Positions 7,444 through 15,815 of a stretch of 43,436 nucleotides of DNA are shown piece by piece (position 1 is the stretch's first letter; every line of letters starts with the position of its first letter). This DNA is from Robinsoniella peoriensis. GTDB lineage: Bacteria > Bacillota > Clostridia > Lachnospirales > Lachnospiraceae. The DNA lies in NCBI RefSeq assembly GCF_042680125.1, contig NZ_JBHTNY010000057.1. One strand, 5' to 3'. The notes under the pieces are model-generated. The model ran no database searches. It was given only the letters and a program-made list of their open reading frames with translations, and was not told where the DNA came from. Both the position numbers and the translations under genes were made by a program.

Positions 7444-8070
7444 CTAATTTTTCTTAAATATCGGACTAATATACCTGTATAATAAAAATGTAATTGCCGA
7501 AACAATAATTCCTTTTAATAAGTTGAATGGAACTACCATAAATAGTGCAAAAGTTGCAATATTATCAATAGCAGGATTCAAAGCACTGCCCATTCCTACC
7601 AGAGCATCCATCGGCATTCCGAACGCTTTTGCATATACCGGAAGAAGAATAAATACATTCATTAAACTTCCAATGGCTGTCATGGTGATAATGCCAAGGA
7701 TCATCCCAATCAGGGCACCCTTTCTTGACCGTACTTTTTTATAGACAAGTCCTGCCGGAACAATCAATGCACACCCTATTAAAAAGTTTGCCAAATCCCC
7801 GACTCCGGCTGTGCTGCTGCCTTTCATTATAAAATGGAGTAAAATTTTCACCAGTTCGATCACTGCTCCTGCCAAAGGTCCCAAGGCGAATGCACCGATC
7901 AAAACCGGTACTTCACTTAAATCAATCTGATAAAAACTTGGAGCAAACCAAAGGGGTATTTCAAACATCATCAGAACGACGGATATCGCTCCCAGCATAC
8001 CTATCTGTACCATTGTCTTTAAGTTTGTTCTTCCGGTGGTCCTTCCCACCACATTTGTGTTTGAGCTCAT
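7444..8070 (-). CDS. ribU: Riboflavin ECF transporter S component RibU
   Basis: RibU is the membrane substrate-binding subunit that captures riboflavin for a shared energy-coupling-factor module (EcfA/A'/T), which is not in this window. The 208-residue protein has about six hydrophobic segments. It carries the family signature FAPSFYQIDLSEVPVLIGAF (about residues 47-66) and the A-rich first helix used for contact with EcfT. The FMN riboswitch upstream independently supports the assignment. The start has AAGGAGA eight bases before it. The gene is monocistronic, with a terminator just behind it. Confidence 0.94.
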   Translation of the reverse strand: MSSNTNVVGRTTGRTNLKTMVQIGMLGAISVVLMMFEIPLWFAPSFYQIDLSEVPVLIGAFALGPLAGAVIELVKILLHFIMKGSSTAGVGDLANFLIGCALIVPAGLVYKKVRSRKGALIGMILGIITMTAIGSLMNVFILLPVYAKAFGMPMDALVGMGSALNPAIDNIATFALFMVVPFNLLKGIIVSAITFLLYRYISPIFKKN

Positions 8071-8121
8071 TGTTCATCTCTCCTTTTTCATTTAAATTTT
8101 AAAAGGAAAATTCCGGTAGAA

Positions 8122-8151
8122 AATAAAAAAGCCGAATACATTTGTATTCGG
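8122..8151 (-). terminator. FMN riboswitch expression-platform terminator
   Basis: On the minus strand CCGAATAC, loop AAAT, GTATTCGG is followed by C and six T. It lies between the aptamer and the ribU ribosome binding site, as expected for transcription attenuation when FMN is bound. Confidence 0.85.
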
Positions 8152-8196
8152 GGGTCTTCGCGCATTAATATTATGAATTATAAAACACGCATTTTT

Positions 8197-8312
8197 CTTC
8201 TCTCATCCAGACTTTACTGTCGGTATTGGAATCTCACCAATTCAGCCACTTTTACTGTGGGTCGCGGACTATACCGCCGGTAGGGAATTACACCCTGCCC
8301 CGAAGAATTTCC
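8197..8312 (-). promoter_or_regulatory. FMN riboswitch (RFN element)
   Basis: The conserved RFN blocks occur in order on the minus strand: TTCGGGGCAGGGTG, AATTCCCTACCGGCGGTATA, CCGCGACCC, a variable stem, GGTGAGATTCC, ACCGACAGTAAAGTC and GGATGAGAGAAG. It lies 127 bases upstream of ribU and is followed by a terminator hairpin, so riboflavin uptake should be switched off when FMN is plentiful. Confidence 0.97.
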
Positions 8313-8426
8313 TTGTTTAGTTTTATTTATTATAACTCAATACAGGGCAATAATCAAGTGCTTTTTGGAGTGTTGGTGAAAACAAGTGTGTTCAAATCAT
8401 ACGGATTGCTATAGTCAATTTTTCGA

Positions 8427-9323
8427 TTAATTTTTAATGAAATCATCTAAGCTAAATTTCTTCCTGTACTCTCCCGGAGTTATTCCGCAATTCTTTTTAA
8501 AAATCATTCCAAAATAAGCTCCATTTGAAAACCCTGTCTGTAGCGCAATATCAATAACAGACAAATCAGTGGTTTTTAAGAGCTTTTCAGCCATTTCAAT
8601 TCGGTAATCCATCAGATAGGCAAATGGCGTTTTATGAATGCTGATTTGAAAACAACGAAGGCATTCTCTTTTACTGACTGAAGCAGATGAGGCTATGTCC
8701 TCTAAGGATATTTTATTCTGGTAATTTTGTTGTATGTAAGACATCATGGATTGTATCCTCTCCTGACTGTATTGTTTCGCAGGCAAGTCCATACGTTCCA
8801 GGTTTTGAATTTCATCCAGCAAAAGAATCCATATATCTGAGAAGAGATTTCTTGTCTGAAATTCTGAATTCTCTTTTTTTTGCAGGTAGGAAACTTTTCT
8901 TAGTTTTGCCAAAATGTCATGCTGCCTGGTATTTTCTCCCCGTATTGCTAAAATCTCCAGCTTTTTGTTCTGCAGGACGGGTTCTACATATTTTGTTTCA
9001 AAGATACTTTTAAAATGCCCGCTTAAAAAAACCGAATGAAATAAATGCGAATCTATAATCCCTGGCTGTCCATTGTTTACGTTCTCCATTGTACATAAGA
9101 CATTTGCATTTATAAAAAAGGCTTCATTTTTTTGAAAATAATAGCTTTTACCGGTGGTATTCAGTTTTATACTACCATTTATCACATAAACAAACTCTAA
9201 TTCTTCATGCCAATGCCATGGGACTTTTGTATCACCTAAATTTACGTGATGTAACACATACGGATATTCTGAGTTAATTCCTTCTATTGCCTCAAGTTGA
9301 TTTTCTTTAATTTTTATTCGCAT
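8427..9323 (-). CDS. AraC-family transcriptional regulator with cupin sensor
   Basis: This is a 298-residue one-component regulator. The N-terminal cupin domain (about 20-150) contains VPWHWHEELEFVYVINGSI, where the histidines could hold a metal or ligand. The C-terminal double helix-turn-helix (about 195-295) contains ISLEDIASSASVSKRECLRCF and IDIALQTGFSNGAYFGMIFKK. I prefer the start at 9323 (MRIKIKENQ) to one ten codons upstream because GGTG lies eight bases before it. The nearest genes are the sulfatase locus and a small open frame read divergently. A role in glycan sensing is plausible but not shown by the sequence. Confidence 0.85.
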   Translation of the reverse strand: MRIKIKENQLEAIEGINSEYPYVLHHVNLGDTKVPWHWHEELEFVYVINGSIKLNTTGKSYYFQKNEAFFINANVLCTMENVNNGQPGIIDSHLFHSVFLSGHFKSIFETKYVEPVLQNKKLEILAIRGENTRQHDILAKLRKVSYLQKKENSEFQTRNLFSDIWILLLDEIQNLERMDLPAKQYSQERIQSMMSYIQQNYQNKISLEDIASSASVSKRECLRCFQISIHKTPFAYLMDYRIEMAEKLLKTTDLSVIDIALQTGFSNGAYFGMIFKKNCGITPGEYRKKFSLDDFIKN

Positions 9324-9466
9324 ATCAATCACCATTCTTATATTAAATATCAATTATTGGCTATATTCTTATATATTTTGTCTTAATTTCTATATTTATA
9401 ATACAAAATTACAAATATAATTATATTATAAAAGACTGTCAAAGTAAAGAGAAAGGGGTTGATGTT

Positions 9467-9646
9467 TTGTATTCTGAAACATATAAAAAGCTGAAAATAT
9501 ATGCAGCCAGCCACCCTGGTGCATTGGAGTCCGTCACCAAAAAAGACCTTGATACGATTCAGTTGGAGGAAAGCAATGTAAATCAGAATGATTATATTGA
9601 TGGGACTGTTCTTTTTACTAACCCGAATAAAGCTCTGGGTTTTTGA
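9467..9646 (+). CDS. Small open reading frame with TTG start, function unknown
   Basis: A 59-codon frame starts at TTG with AAAGGGG eight bases upstream. It reads YSETYKKLKIYAASHPGALE near the start and ends DGTVLFTNPNKALGF. The N-terminal half is helical and basic, the middle is acidic (LDTIQLEESN), and there are no cysteines or membrane segments. It is the only plus-strand coding candidate between the divergent AraC gene and the convergent sulfatase gene. I do not recognise a family. It could be a genuine small protein or the tail of a decayed gene. Confidence 0.4.
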   Translation: MYSETYKKLKIYAASHPGALESVTKKDLDTIQLEESNVNQNDYIDGTVLFTNPNKALGF

Positions 9647-9681
9647 AAAAATCATAAAATCAGGCAGATAAATAATTTGAG

Positions 9682-9720
9682 GCACAGGCTGCGAAAGATC
9701 TGACCTTTCCCAGCCTGCGC
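9682..9720. terminator. Stem-loop at the 3' end of the sulfatase operon
   Basis: GCGCAGGCTG pairs with CAGCCTGTGC, continued by AAAG/CTTT after a mismatch. It sits six bases after the sulfatase stop. T-runs on either side are weak (AAATTATTT on the minus strand, TTTT on the plus strand), so it may serve both the operon and the small frame on the plus strand. Confidence 0.55.
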
Positions 9721-9726
9721 CTGCTT

Positions 9727-11235
9727 TTAATCTGCAAACTTTGCATCCGATTCTCCCTTGACTCTTACTGCCTTCTGTATCGGCAATCCAGTTCCATAAT
9801 CCAGCTGACGAGGTTCGTATTCTTCGTTTTCACGCTGTCTGGTCATTTTTCTGCTGTCCCAGGTCTGGTACGTGGTATCCGGATTCCAGTGTCTGTTTTC
9901 CCAGTAATACCCTCTGAAAGGATCTCTGGTCTCATACATTTTATCCAGAATAGCTCTGTGAAGCCGCCTTTTGTCCATATCGAAATCCGGATTATTTATT
10001 TCGTTATTCATTTCCTGGGGATCAAGTTCTAAGTCGTAGAACTCATCCGTATCCATGAGATTAATCACAAGTTTGTAGCGTCCATCATAAGCAGCACGCA
10101 CTGGCTGATAGCCTCCGAAGCCGTCATGGTCTACTTCATATCTGCCAAACTCCATGAAGATATAATCATTGACTCTCATGCCGTCATTTGATAATTCCGG
10201 CAAAATACTGCTTCCTTCAAACATCTTTGTTTTTGGAACACCCATGATATCAAAGATTGTGGGCGCCAGGTTAATGTGTGAGACAGGATTCTGGTTTTTT
10301 CCTTTTCCAAATCCCTTAATTAACAAGGGGATATGCGTTATTTCTTCGTACATAGCAGGTCCTTTTCCGGTGAGGGAATGGCTGTACATCATATCCCCAT
10401 GATCGGACGTGTATATGATGATACTGTCTTGGGCATATTCCTTGACGGCATCCAGTACACGCCCGATTTCAAAATCTACAAATGTATTGCATCCCAGAAA
10501 CTCTTTGGGACGGAGATGAAAATCGGCTTTTTCAGCTTTGCCGTATTCATCCCCCGCCCAGATTCTATGGTGGGCGGGTTTGTTCTCCAGGTTGTCATAC
10601 ATATTCTTTTTCTTTGGTATTTCGTAATCTTTATACAGGTCCGTATATTTTTGTGGACACAAATGCGGTCCGTGAGGTTCATCATAGGATACTACCAGGA
10701 AATAATCTTCTTCCTGATGATTTTTCAGGAAATCGACTGCCCTGTCTGTGCAGCGGTGCCCGTATGTAAATTCTTCTTTAATATTGTATTTTTCGATACT
10801 TTCAACCTGCCTGGAAATATATCGTTCCTCTTCTGTAAGTTCTTCTAAATAGCAGCGCATATCATACCAATACGCTTCATCCCATCCGTCCGGGCAGACA
10901 CCAAGCCCGAAGTAATCGCCTCCATCCAAATGCCACTTTCCAATATATGCGCTGTGTATCCCCTGATCTGTCAGGCGTTTCCCAATATTCTGAACATTGT
11001 CCGATAATCCCATACAATTGGACCACCCTGCGCAGGAGTGAGGATAACTTCCGGTAAATATAGCTGACCGCGCCGGCTGGCACACCGGCTGGGTAGTATA
11101 TGCTTTTTCAAAAAGCATTCCTTCGGCAGCCAGGCTGTCCAGGTTGGGCGTATGCATGGCAGAATTGCCATAGCATCCCAGCATATCTGTCCTTTGGGTA
11201 TCTGTCATAATTAAGATTACTTTTTTATGTTTCAT
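9727..11235 (-). CDS. Cys-type sulfatase (sulfated glycan degradation)
   Basis: Type I sulfatases hydrolyse sulfate esters after a cysteine in CxPxR is converted to formylglycine. Here the motif is VCQPARSAIFTG with C52 as the modified residue. Supporting motifs are the metal-site TDTQRTDMLGCYG near the N-terminus, GKWHLDGGDYFG, the Asp-His pair YTSDHGDMMYSH and the Lys in LTGKGPAMYEE. I chose the start at 11235 (502 residues, MKHKKVILIM), which has GGAGTGAGG just upstream. No signal peptide is seen, so it should act in the cytosol on imported oligosaccharide. It is the last gene of the operon. Whether it removes 2-O, 6-O or N-sulfate cannot be read from the sequence. Confidence 0.9.
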   Translation of the reverse strand: MKHKKVILIMTDTQRTDMLGCYGNSAMHTPNLDSLAAEGMLFEKAYTTQPVCQPARSAIFTGSYPHSCAGWSNCMGLSDNVQNIGKRLTDQGIHSAYIGKWHLDGGDYFGLGVCPDGWDEAYWYDMRCYLEELTEEERYISRQVESIEKYNIKEEFTYGHRCTDRAVDFLKNHQEEDYFLVVSYDEPHGPHLCPQKYTDLYKDYEIPKKKNMYDNLENKPAHHRIWAGDEYGKAEKADFHLRPKEFLGCNTFVDFEIGRVLDAVKEYAQDSIIIYTSDHGDMMYSHSLTGKGPAMYEEITHIPLLIKGFGKGKNQNPVSHINLAPTIFDIMGVPKTKMFEGSSILPELSNDGMRVNDYIFMEFGRYEVDHDGFGGYQPVRAAYDGRYKLVINLMDTDEFYDLELDPQEMNNEINNPDFDMDKRRLHRAILDKMYETRDPFRGYYWENRHWNPDTTYQTWDSRKMTRQRENEEYEPRQLDYGTGLPIQKAVRVKGESDAKFAD

Positions 11236-11281
11236 GATCCTCACTCCTTTGCTTTTTGGCACATTTATTGATATCTTTACT

Positions 11282-12649
11282 TTACCACAAAAACGGGTCC
11301 TTTGTTATATTTAAATAGCGTCTCAACTGTTCCTGAAAATATTCCAGCATCTCTTTTTCTATTTCATTTTCTGAAACAGGATGCATTTGAAAGGGGTCTT
11401 TTTCATTGTCATATAAAAACACTTCTTTGGAATCTCCCGGCATATATCCATTGTTGCGCACATAGGTGTAGCGTTTTGTCCGGATACCCCTCCATCCATA
11501 GCATTTATGGTTGATTCCCGCTTTTTCAAAAGCATGCACCAGCTCAGGCATTCCCGGATAGGAACATAAAAATGCCTGTTCAGGTGCCCCAGTTGTTTGA
11601 CTGCAGATGTTCTTTGCATGATTATATCCCTGGCAGGTTTCCGGTACTTCTATATCCAGCAAGCCCAGCAGCGTAGGCATATGATCCGGGCTTGCAAATA
11701 TTTCCCCGTACTCTCCTGCCGGAATATTTCCTTTTTGCCGCATCAGAAGCGGTATGCTGACGGCTTCTTCATACCATATATTCTTGCTCATTCTTCCATG
11801 GGATCCCAGCATTTCCCCATGGTCAGCGGATAATACCAGCAGGGTATCTTCTTCCATGTTATTTTCTTTTAAAAATGCCAGTATTCTTCCAAACTGGTCA
11901 TCAATTCCGGTAACTGCGGCATAATACTGTCTGGTGATATTTTCAAGCTCCCTTGTGCGCTTTTCCAAAGGCACATTTTCCCGAAAGTTTATGGGCATAT
12001 TCCGGTATTGGTTCAAATATTTCTCCGGTACCAGTTCATAGGGCAGATGCGGCGGATTATAGGATAGAAACAATGCGAAAGGCTGATCCTGGGCAGCGTG
12101 ACTCTGCAAATAGGAAAGCGCCTGGTCTGTTTCGAATTCCGGTGACCATTTTCCAGGTCTTATCAACTGTCCGCTGTTATCCCAATAGTGTGGATCCAGA
12201 TGGTTGTCATCTGCCCCATAGGACAGCCAGAAGTCAAATCCCTGTCTGCGTTCCCCCGGAGGCGTATACGCATCCCAGTCTTTTGCCCCGGAATCCGGAT
12301 GCAGCTTAAAATTCATTTCCGATGCATCCAAATGCCATTTTCCAATATATCCCGTCTGATAACCGGCTTCTTTTAATACATTTCCAATACATATTTCCTG
12401 GGGCTTTAGCATCAGTACTTCACTCAGTCCCGTTTTGCAATTCGTCCACATCCCGGTACAGAAGGGATATTTTCCCGTCATTAGAGATGCCCTGTGAGGC
12501 GAACATAAAGGAAAGGTGCTTACTGCATTGGAACATACCACACTTTCTTTAGCAAATGCATCGATATGCGGAGTGCACACAGCGTCTTCATTTTGAAAAC
12601 CCGCTGCATGAGACCGCCACTGGTCTGCAAATATATAAATCAAATTCAT
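11282..12649 (-). CDS. Cys-type sulfatase (second paralogue)
   Basis: This is a second type I sulfatase of 455 residues, with formylglycine motif PLCSPHRASLMTGK (C49 modified, P51, R53). Other motifs are the N-terminal metal site IYIFADQWRSHA, GKWHLDAS, LSADHGEMLGSHG and the following SKNIWYEEAV. The start at 12649 (MNLIYIFADQ) has a perfect AGGAGG site. A longer frame upstream would read through a hairpin repeat and the end of the GH88 gene and is rejected. It has no signal peptide and is probably cytosolic. It shares only the general family pattern with its neighbour, so the two likely remove different sulfates. It lacks the long C-terminal tail of the 502-residue enzyme. Confidence 0.9.
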   Translation of the reverse strand: MNLIYIFADQWRSHAAGFQNEDAVCTPHIDAFAKESVVCSNAVSTFPLCSPHRASLMTGKYPFCTGMWTNCKTGLSEVLMLKPQEICIGNVLKEAGYQTGYIGKWHLDASEMNFKLHPDSGAKDWDAYTPPGERRQGFDFWLSYGADDNHLDPHYWDNSGQLIRPGKWSPEFETDQALSYLQSHAAQDQPFALFLSYNPPHLPYELVPEKYLNQYRNMPINFRENVPLEKRTRELENITRQYYAAVTGIDDQFGRILAFLKENNMEEDTLLVLSADHGEMLGSHGRMSKNIWYEEAVSIPLLMRQKGNIPAGEYGEIFASPDHMPTLLGLLDIEVPETCQGYNHAKNICSQTTGAPEQAFLCSYPGMPELVHAFEKAGINHKCYGWRGIRTKRYTYVRNNGYMPGDSKEVFLYDNEKDPFQMHPVSENEIEKEMLEYFQEQLRRYLNITKDPFLW

Positions 12650-12665
12650 AGTTATTCCTCCTGCA

Positions 12666-12687
12666 TATCGCAGGCCTGCCTGCGATA
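12666..12687 (-). repeat. Dispersed leader element, copy C (hairpin-only form)
   Basis: A perfect nine-base-pair stem TATCGCAGG/CCTGCGATA closes a four-base loop, flanked by GGCAG as in copies A and D. It lies 17 bases before the ATG of the second sulfatase, immediately upstream of its AGGAGG site. The longer arm seen in copies A and D is absent. Confidence 0.65.
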
Positions 12688-12731
12688 CTGCCTTAATAAT
12701 AGTCCGGTTAATGAATTTCCGGTACCTGCTC

Positions 12732-13910
12732 CTACCAATATGGATTCCAGTCTCCGCTTTTTCTTCTGAGGGCTTCCAGATAAAAATAGTCCCCCCAGGT
12801 ATTGCATTCATCCACACCTCTGTTTTTGCAGGTATTTTCATTGGAACTTCTGGCATAGGTTCCATGAAGCAGCAGTCCGTTAGACTGTCGGATACTGACA
12901 ACGCTGCATCTTTCTATCAGGGCACACAATATTTTGTCTGCCGCCATGCAGTATTTCTCTGCTTCTTCTTTTTCCAGATAATCAGCCATTTCATAAATGC
13001 CGCAGACGGCAATTGCTGCTGCCGAAGAATCTCTGGGTTCCAGGCTTCCCGTATCAAAATCAAAGTCCCAGTATGGTATAAGGTCCTGGGGCAGATGCTC
13101 CAGAAAATAGTCTGTAACACTTCGGAATATCTCTAAATAAGATTCTTTTTTCCGGTAACGGCAGCTCAGCGCCACACCATAAATTCCCCATGCCTGCCCT
13201 CTTGCCCATGCAGAATTATGGCGGTTTCCCTGATGGGTTACCCCATATGCCGGTTCCCCGGTTTCCGGATTTATAAAATAAGTATGGTAGGTGGAGTGAT
13301 CCTTTCGCAAAATGCATTTCATTGCTGTCTCCATGTGCTTTTCGGCTTTTTGCGCATAATGTTCCTCTCCGGATACTTCTGTTGCCCAGTATAACAGCGG
13401 CAGATTTAAAAGGCAGTCTATGATCAGCCTGTAATTGTCCTTATCACCTACATTTCCCCAGGCCTGTAAAAATTCTCCTGTTTCCCGGTAGCGTGATGCC
13501 AGGTGGTCTGCTGCTAAAAGCGCAGCACGTTTTCCTTCTTCGTTTCCGCATATTTTATTTGCCGCCACGCAGGACAGGCTGTACAGAAATCCCATATCAT
13601 GGTAATTTACATCAATCTTTTCTTCTATTCTGTGCAGAAAGCTTCTAACCTGTATTTCTGCTGCTTTTTTAAAAGCAGGATCTTTGGTAAACTCGTATGC
13701 CAGCCAGATTTCCCCGGTCCAAAACCCTGTGGTCCACTCAACATTTTCCGTCTGCTCGTAAAAACCGTGATATGTATTAGGCGATTGAAAATGATCGGTA
13801 AAATCCGTCAGGTTTCCTTTTATAATGGATACTGCATTTTCTACTGCAGTGGTAAGCTGCTCCTTTGTAACGCTTTTATAATTTTGTAATGCTTCGAATG
13901 TCTGCGCCAT
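12732..13910 (-). CDS. Glycoside hydrolase family 88 unsaturated glucuronyl hydrolase
   Basis: GH88 enzymes remove the 4,5-unsaturated uronic acid that polysaccharide lyases leave at the non-reducing end of glycosaminoglycan and similar oligosaccharides. The 392-residue protein matches the family size. It has the HDMGF motif with D105 and IIDCLLNLPLLYWA with D165, which align with the two catalytic aspartates known for Bacillus UGL. It also has SAWARGQAWGIYG and RDSSAAAIAVCGIYE of the alpha/alpha barrel. There is no signal peptide. The GGAGG site lies seven bases upstream. It sits between the importer and the two sulfatases, which points to intracellular breakdown of sulfated unsaturated oligosaccharides. 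Confidence 0.92.
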   Translation of the reverse strand: MAQTFEALQNYKSVTKEQLTTAVENAVSIIKGNLTDFTDHFQSPNTYHGFYEQTENVEWTTGFWTGEIWLAYEFTKDPAFKKAAEIQVRSFLHRIEEKIDVNYHDMGFLYSLSCVAANKICGNEEGKRAALLAADHLASRYRETGEFLQAWGNVGDKDNYRLIIDCLLNLPLLYWATEVSGEEHYAQKAEKHMETAMKCILRKDHSTYHTYFINPETGEPAYGVTHQGNRHNSAWARGQAWGIYGVALSCRYRKKESYLEIFRSVTDYFLEHLPQDLIPYWDFDFDTGSLEPRDSSAAAIAVCGIYEMADYLEKEEAEKYCMAADKILCALIERCSVVSIRQSNGLLLHGTYARSSNENTCKNRGVDECNTWGDYFYLEALRRKSGDWNPYW

Positions 13911-13969
13911 AGTTACCTCCTCTATCTATTTCTTTCCTTCTCCACTATTTCATTCATTCTCTGCTATTT

Positions 13970-14797
13970 TTATCCTTTGATACCGCTTGCCGCCACTCCT
14001 TCTACGAAGAATTTCTGGCAGAAAATAAAGATGATTACCACCGGAATCAGTGCACATACGGATGCTGCCATTATTAAGGCATAATCTGCTGCATACTGTG
14101 ATATAAACATACGGATACCAAGCTGGATCGTCTTCAGTTCTGTACTGTTTAAATAAATCAATGGCCCCATAAAGTCATTCCATACATTGACAAAGGTAAA
14201 AATAACCAGCGTTGCGATACCCGGTTTTGCCAATGGAAGACAGATTCTGGCAAATATGCGGTATTCCCCCAATCCATCGATTCTGGCAGCCTCTGATAAT
14301 TCTCTTGGGATACTCATATAAAACTGACGCATCAGAAATACCCCGAATGCAGAAAATGCCTGCAGCATAATCAATCCCACATGTGTGTTATTCAGCCCCA
14401 TTTTTGACATTAAGGTAAACTGGGGAACCATGTATACCTGCCACGGAACAGCTATGGTGGTCACATAAATTAAAAATAAAACATCTCTTCCCTTAAATTC
14501 CATTTTCGCAAAGCCATATGCCGCAAAACAGCTGGTTGCCAACTGAATTAACGTGGTAATGACCGTCAGCTTGATGGAGTTTTTAAAGAATGTCAGCAGA
14601 GGTATTTTATCCCATATCTGCCTGTAGTTTTCCCATTGAAAACTTTCCGGAATCCACTTCATCGGTATGCTGAAGACATCTTTATTTAACTTTACGGAAG
14701 AAATCAGCATCCAGTAAAAAGGGATAATCATAATCACTGCCAGTAGAGTGAGTCCTGCATAAACTGCTATTTTTTTCTTATTACTTTGATTCTCCAT
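13970..14797 (-). CDS. Carbohydrate ABC transporter permease (MalG/UgpE type)
   Basis: This is an inner-membrane subunit of a CUT1-type sugar importer. The 275-residue protein has about six hydrophobic helices. The cytoplasmic EAA loop is ELSEAARIDGLGEYRIFARICLP, with the essential G, followed by PLAKPGI, which contacts the ATPase. I chose the start at 14797 (MENQSNKKK) because it has GAGGAGG at good distance; a start 14 codons earlier lies inside the upstream permease gene. It follows the other permease by 13 bases. No ATPase is encoded in the locus, so a shared MsmK-like ATPase elsewhere is expected. Confidence 0.92.
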   Translation of the reverse strand: MENQSNKKKIAVYAGLTLLAVIMIIPFYWMLISSVKLNKDVFSIPMKWIPESFQWENYRQIWDKIPLLTFFKNSIKLTVITTLIQLATSCFAAYGFAKMEFKGRDVLFLIYVTTIAVPWQVYMVPQFTLMSKMGLNNTHVGLIMLQAFSAFGVFLMRQFYMSIPRELSEAARIDGLGEYRIFARICLPLAKPGIATLVIFTFVNVWNDFMGPLIYLNSTELKTIQLGIRMFISQYAADYALIMAASVCALIPVVIIFIFCQKFFVEGVAASGIKG

Positions 14798-14810
14798 CTT
14801 ACTTCCTCCT

Positions 14811-15710
14811 CTACATATAGCTGGTGAACTTCTTTTCACCTCTGAACTGAACCAGAGTTACAACCAGAACAATCGCAAACAGTATAATTGCACTGGAACT
14901 GGCATATCCGAACTTAAACTCTACAAACGCCGCATTATAGATATGGTTTACCAGTACATTCGTAGACCTGCCCGGCCCGCCCTGAGTCATTACATATATT
15001 AGGTCAAATACTTTAAAGCACTGGATCGTAAGCATCATTACTACGAAAAATGTGGTAGGCTTCAGCATCGGAATGGTGATATAACGAAGCTTTTTCCAAC
15101 CCGTAGCGCCATCCAGGCTGGCTGCTTCGTACATTTCCTTTGATATTCCCTGCAGCGCCGCCAGATATACAATCATGTAATATCCCATGTATTTCCATAT
15201 ACTGACAATAATAATTGCCGGAAGTGCCCACACGGTAGATGCTACCCATCTTGGCGGATTTGTAAGTCCGATTACTTTCAGCATTTCATTTATTGGACCG
15301 AAATCAGGTTGAAAAAGCATGTTCCATACCGCTCCTACCGCTACTAAAGATGCGATATACGGGAAGAAGAATGCCGTTCTGAATATCACAATTCCCTTTA
15401 TTTTACTATTTAAAAGCACCGCGATTAAAAGGGCCGCCGCTACGGTTAACGGCACCGTTCCGATAGCATAGAGTACGGTGTTTTTCAATGATATTAAAAA
15501 GGTGCTGTCCGATAAAAGTCTTGAAAAATTCTCTAATCCAACAAACTTCATCGGAGAAGCCGACCCGTCCCATTCCATCACACTCAGTACAAAAGAGAAG
15601 CACACAGGTATGAAAATAAAAATAAAATAGCCGATAAAATTAGGTAAAATAAAAGAATATCCTACCAGATTATTCTTAATTTTGCGCTTTTGTTTCATTG
15701 TTAATTGCAT
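14811..15710 (-). CDS. Carbohydrate ABC transporter permease (MalF/UgpA type)
   Basis: This is the partner permease, 299 residues with six predicted helices and a basic N-terminus (MKQKRKIKNN). The EAA loop reads EMYEAASLDGATGWKKLRYI followed by TIPMLKPT. The start at 15710 has AAAAGGGGG upstream; another ATG four codons later is possible. It lies downstream of the binding-protein gene after a stem-loop spacer, so it may be expressed at a lower level than that gene. Confidence 0.92.
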   Translation of the reverse strand: MQLTMKQKRKIKNNLVGYSFILPNFIGYFIFIFIPVCFSFVLSVMEWDGSASPMKFVGLENFSRLLSDSTFLISLKNTVLYAIGTVPLTVAAALLIAVLLNSKIKGIVIFRTAFFFPYIASLVAVGAVWNMLFQPDFGPINEMLKVIGLTNPPRWVASTVWALPAIIIVSIWKYMGYYMIVYLAALQGISKEMYEAASLDGATGWKKLRYITIPMLKPTTFFVVMMLTIQCFKVFDLIYVMTQGGPGRSTNVLVNHIYNAAFVEFKFGYASSSAIILFAIVLVVTLVQFRGEKKFTSYM

Positions 15711-15747
15711 CTTTTTTCCCCCTTTTCCCAAAAAAGTTTCAAAATAT

Positions 15748-15793
15748 AAGGGCTCTCTGAAAACAGGGGATTTCCCGGTATTCAGATGCCCTT
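15748..15793 (-). terminator. Intercistronic stem-loop between binding protein and permeases
   Basis: On the minus strand AAGGGC pairs with GCCCTT and CTGAA pairs with TTCAG across a 46-base structure, followed by ATATTTT. It probably acts as a partial terminator or 3' stabiliser, raising binding-protein mRNA over permease mRNA. Confidence 0.5.
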
Positions 15794-15815
15794 TCCATAT
15801 TTGGTTGTTATTTGT

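Noticed and set aside
8132..8151. Shared GAATACAAATGTATTC-like core between the FMN-switch terminator and the palindrome before the ACT-hom operon
   Set aside because: The FMN copy is the expected terminator stem with a T-run; similarity of short AT-rich palindromes is probably chance.
9383..9685. 100-codon minus-strand frame between the AraC and sulfatase genes
   Set aside because: AT-rich hydrophobic translation, no ribosome binding site, and it overlaps a better-supported plus-strand frame and a terminator.
10333..10848. 171-codon plus-strand frame inside the first sulfatase
   Set aside because: It is antisense to a clear sulfatase gene and has no ribosome binding site or family-like sequence.
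12650..12901. Longer N-terminus for the second sulfatase
   Set aside because: The extension runs through the end of the GH88 gene in another frame and the hairpin repeat; a perfect AGGAGG precedes the ATG at 12649.
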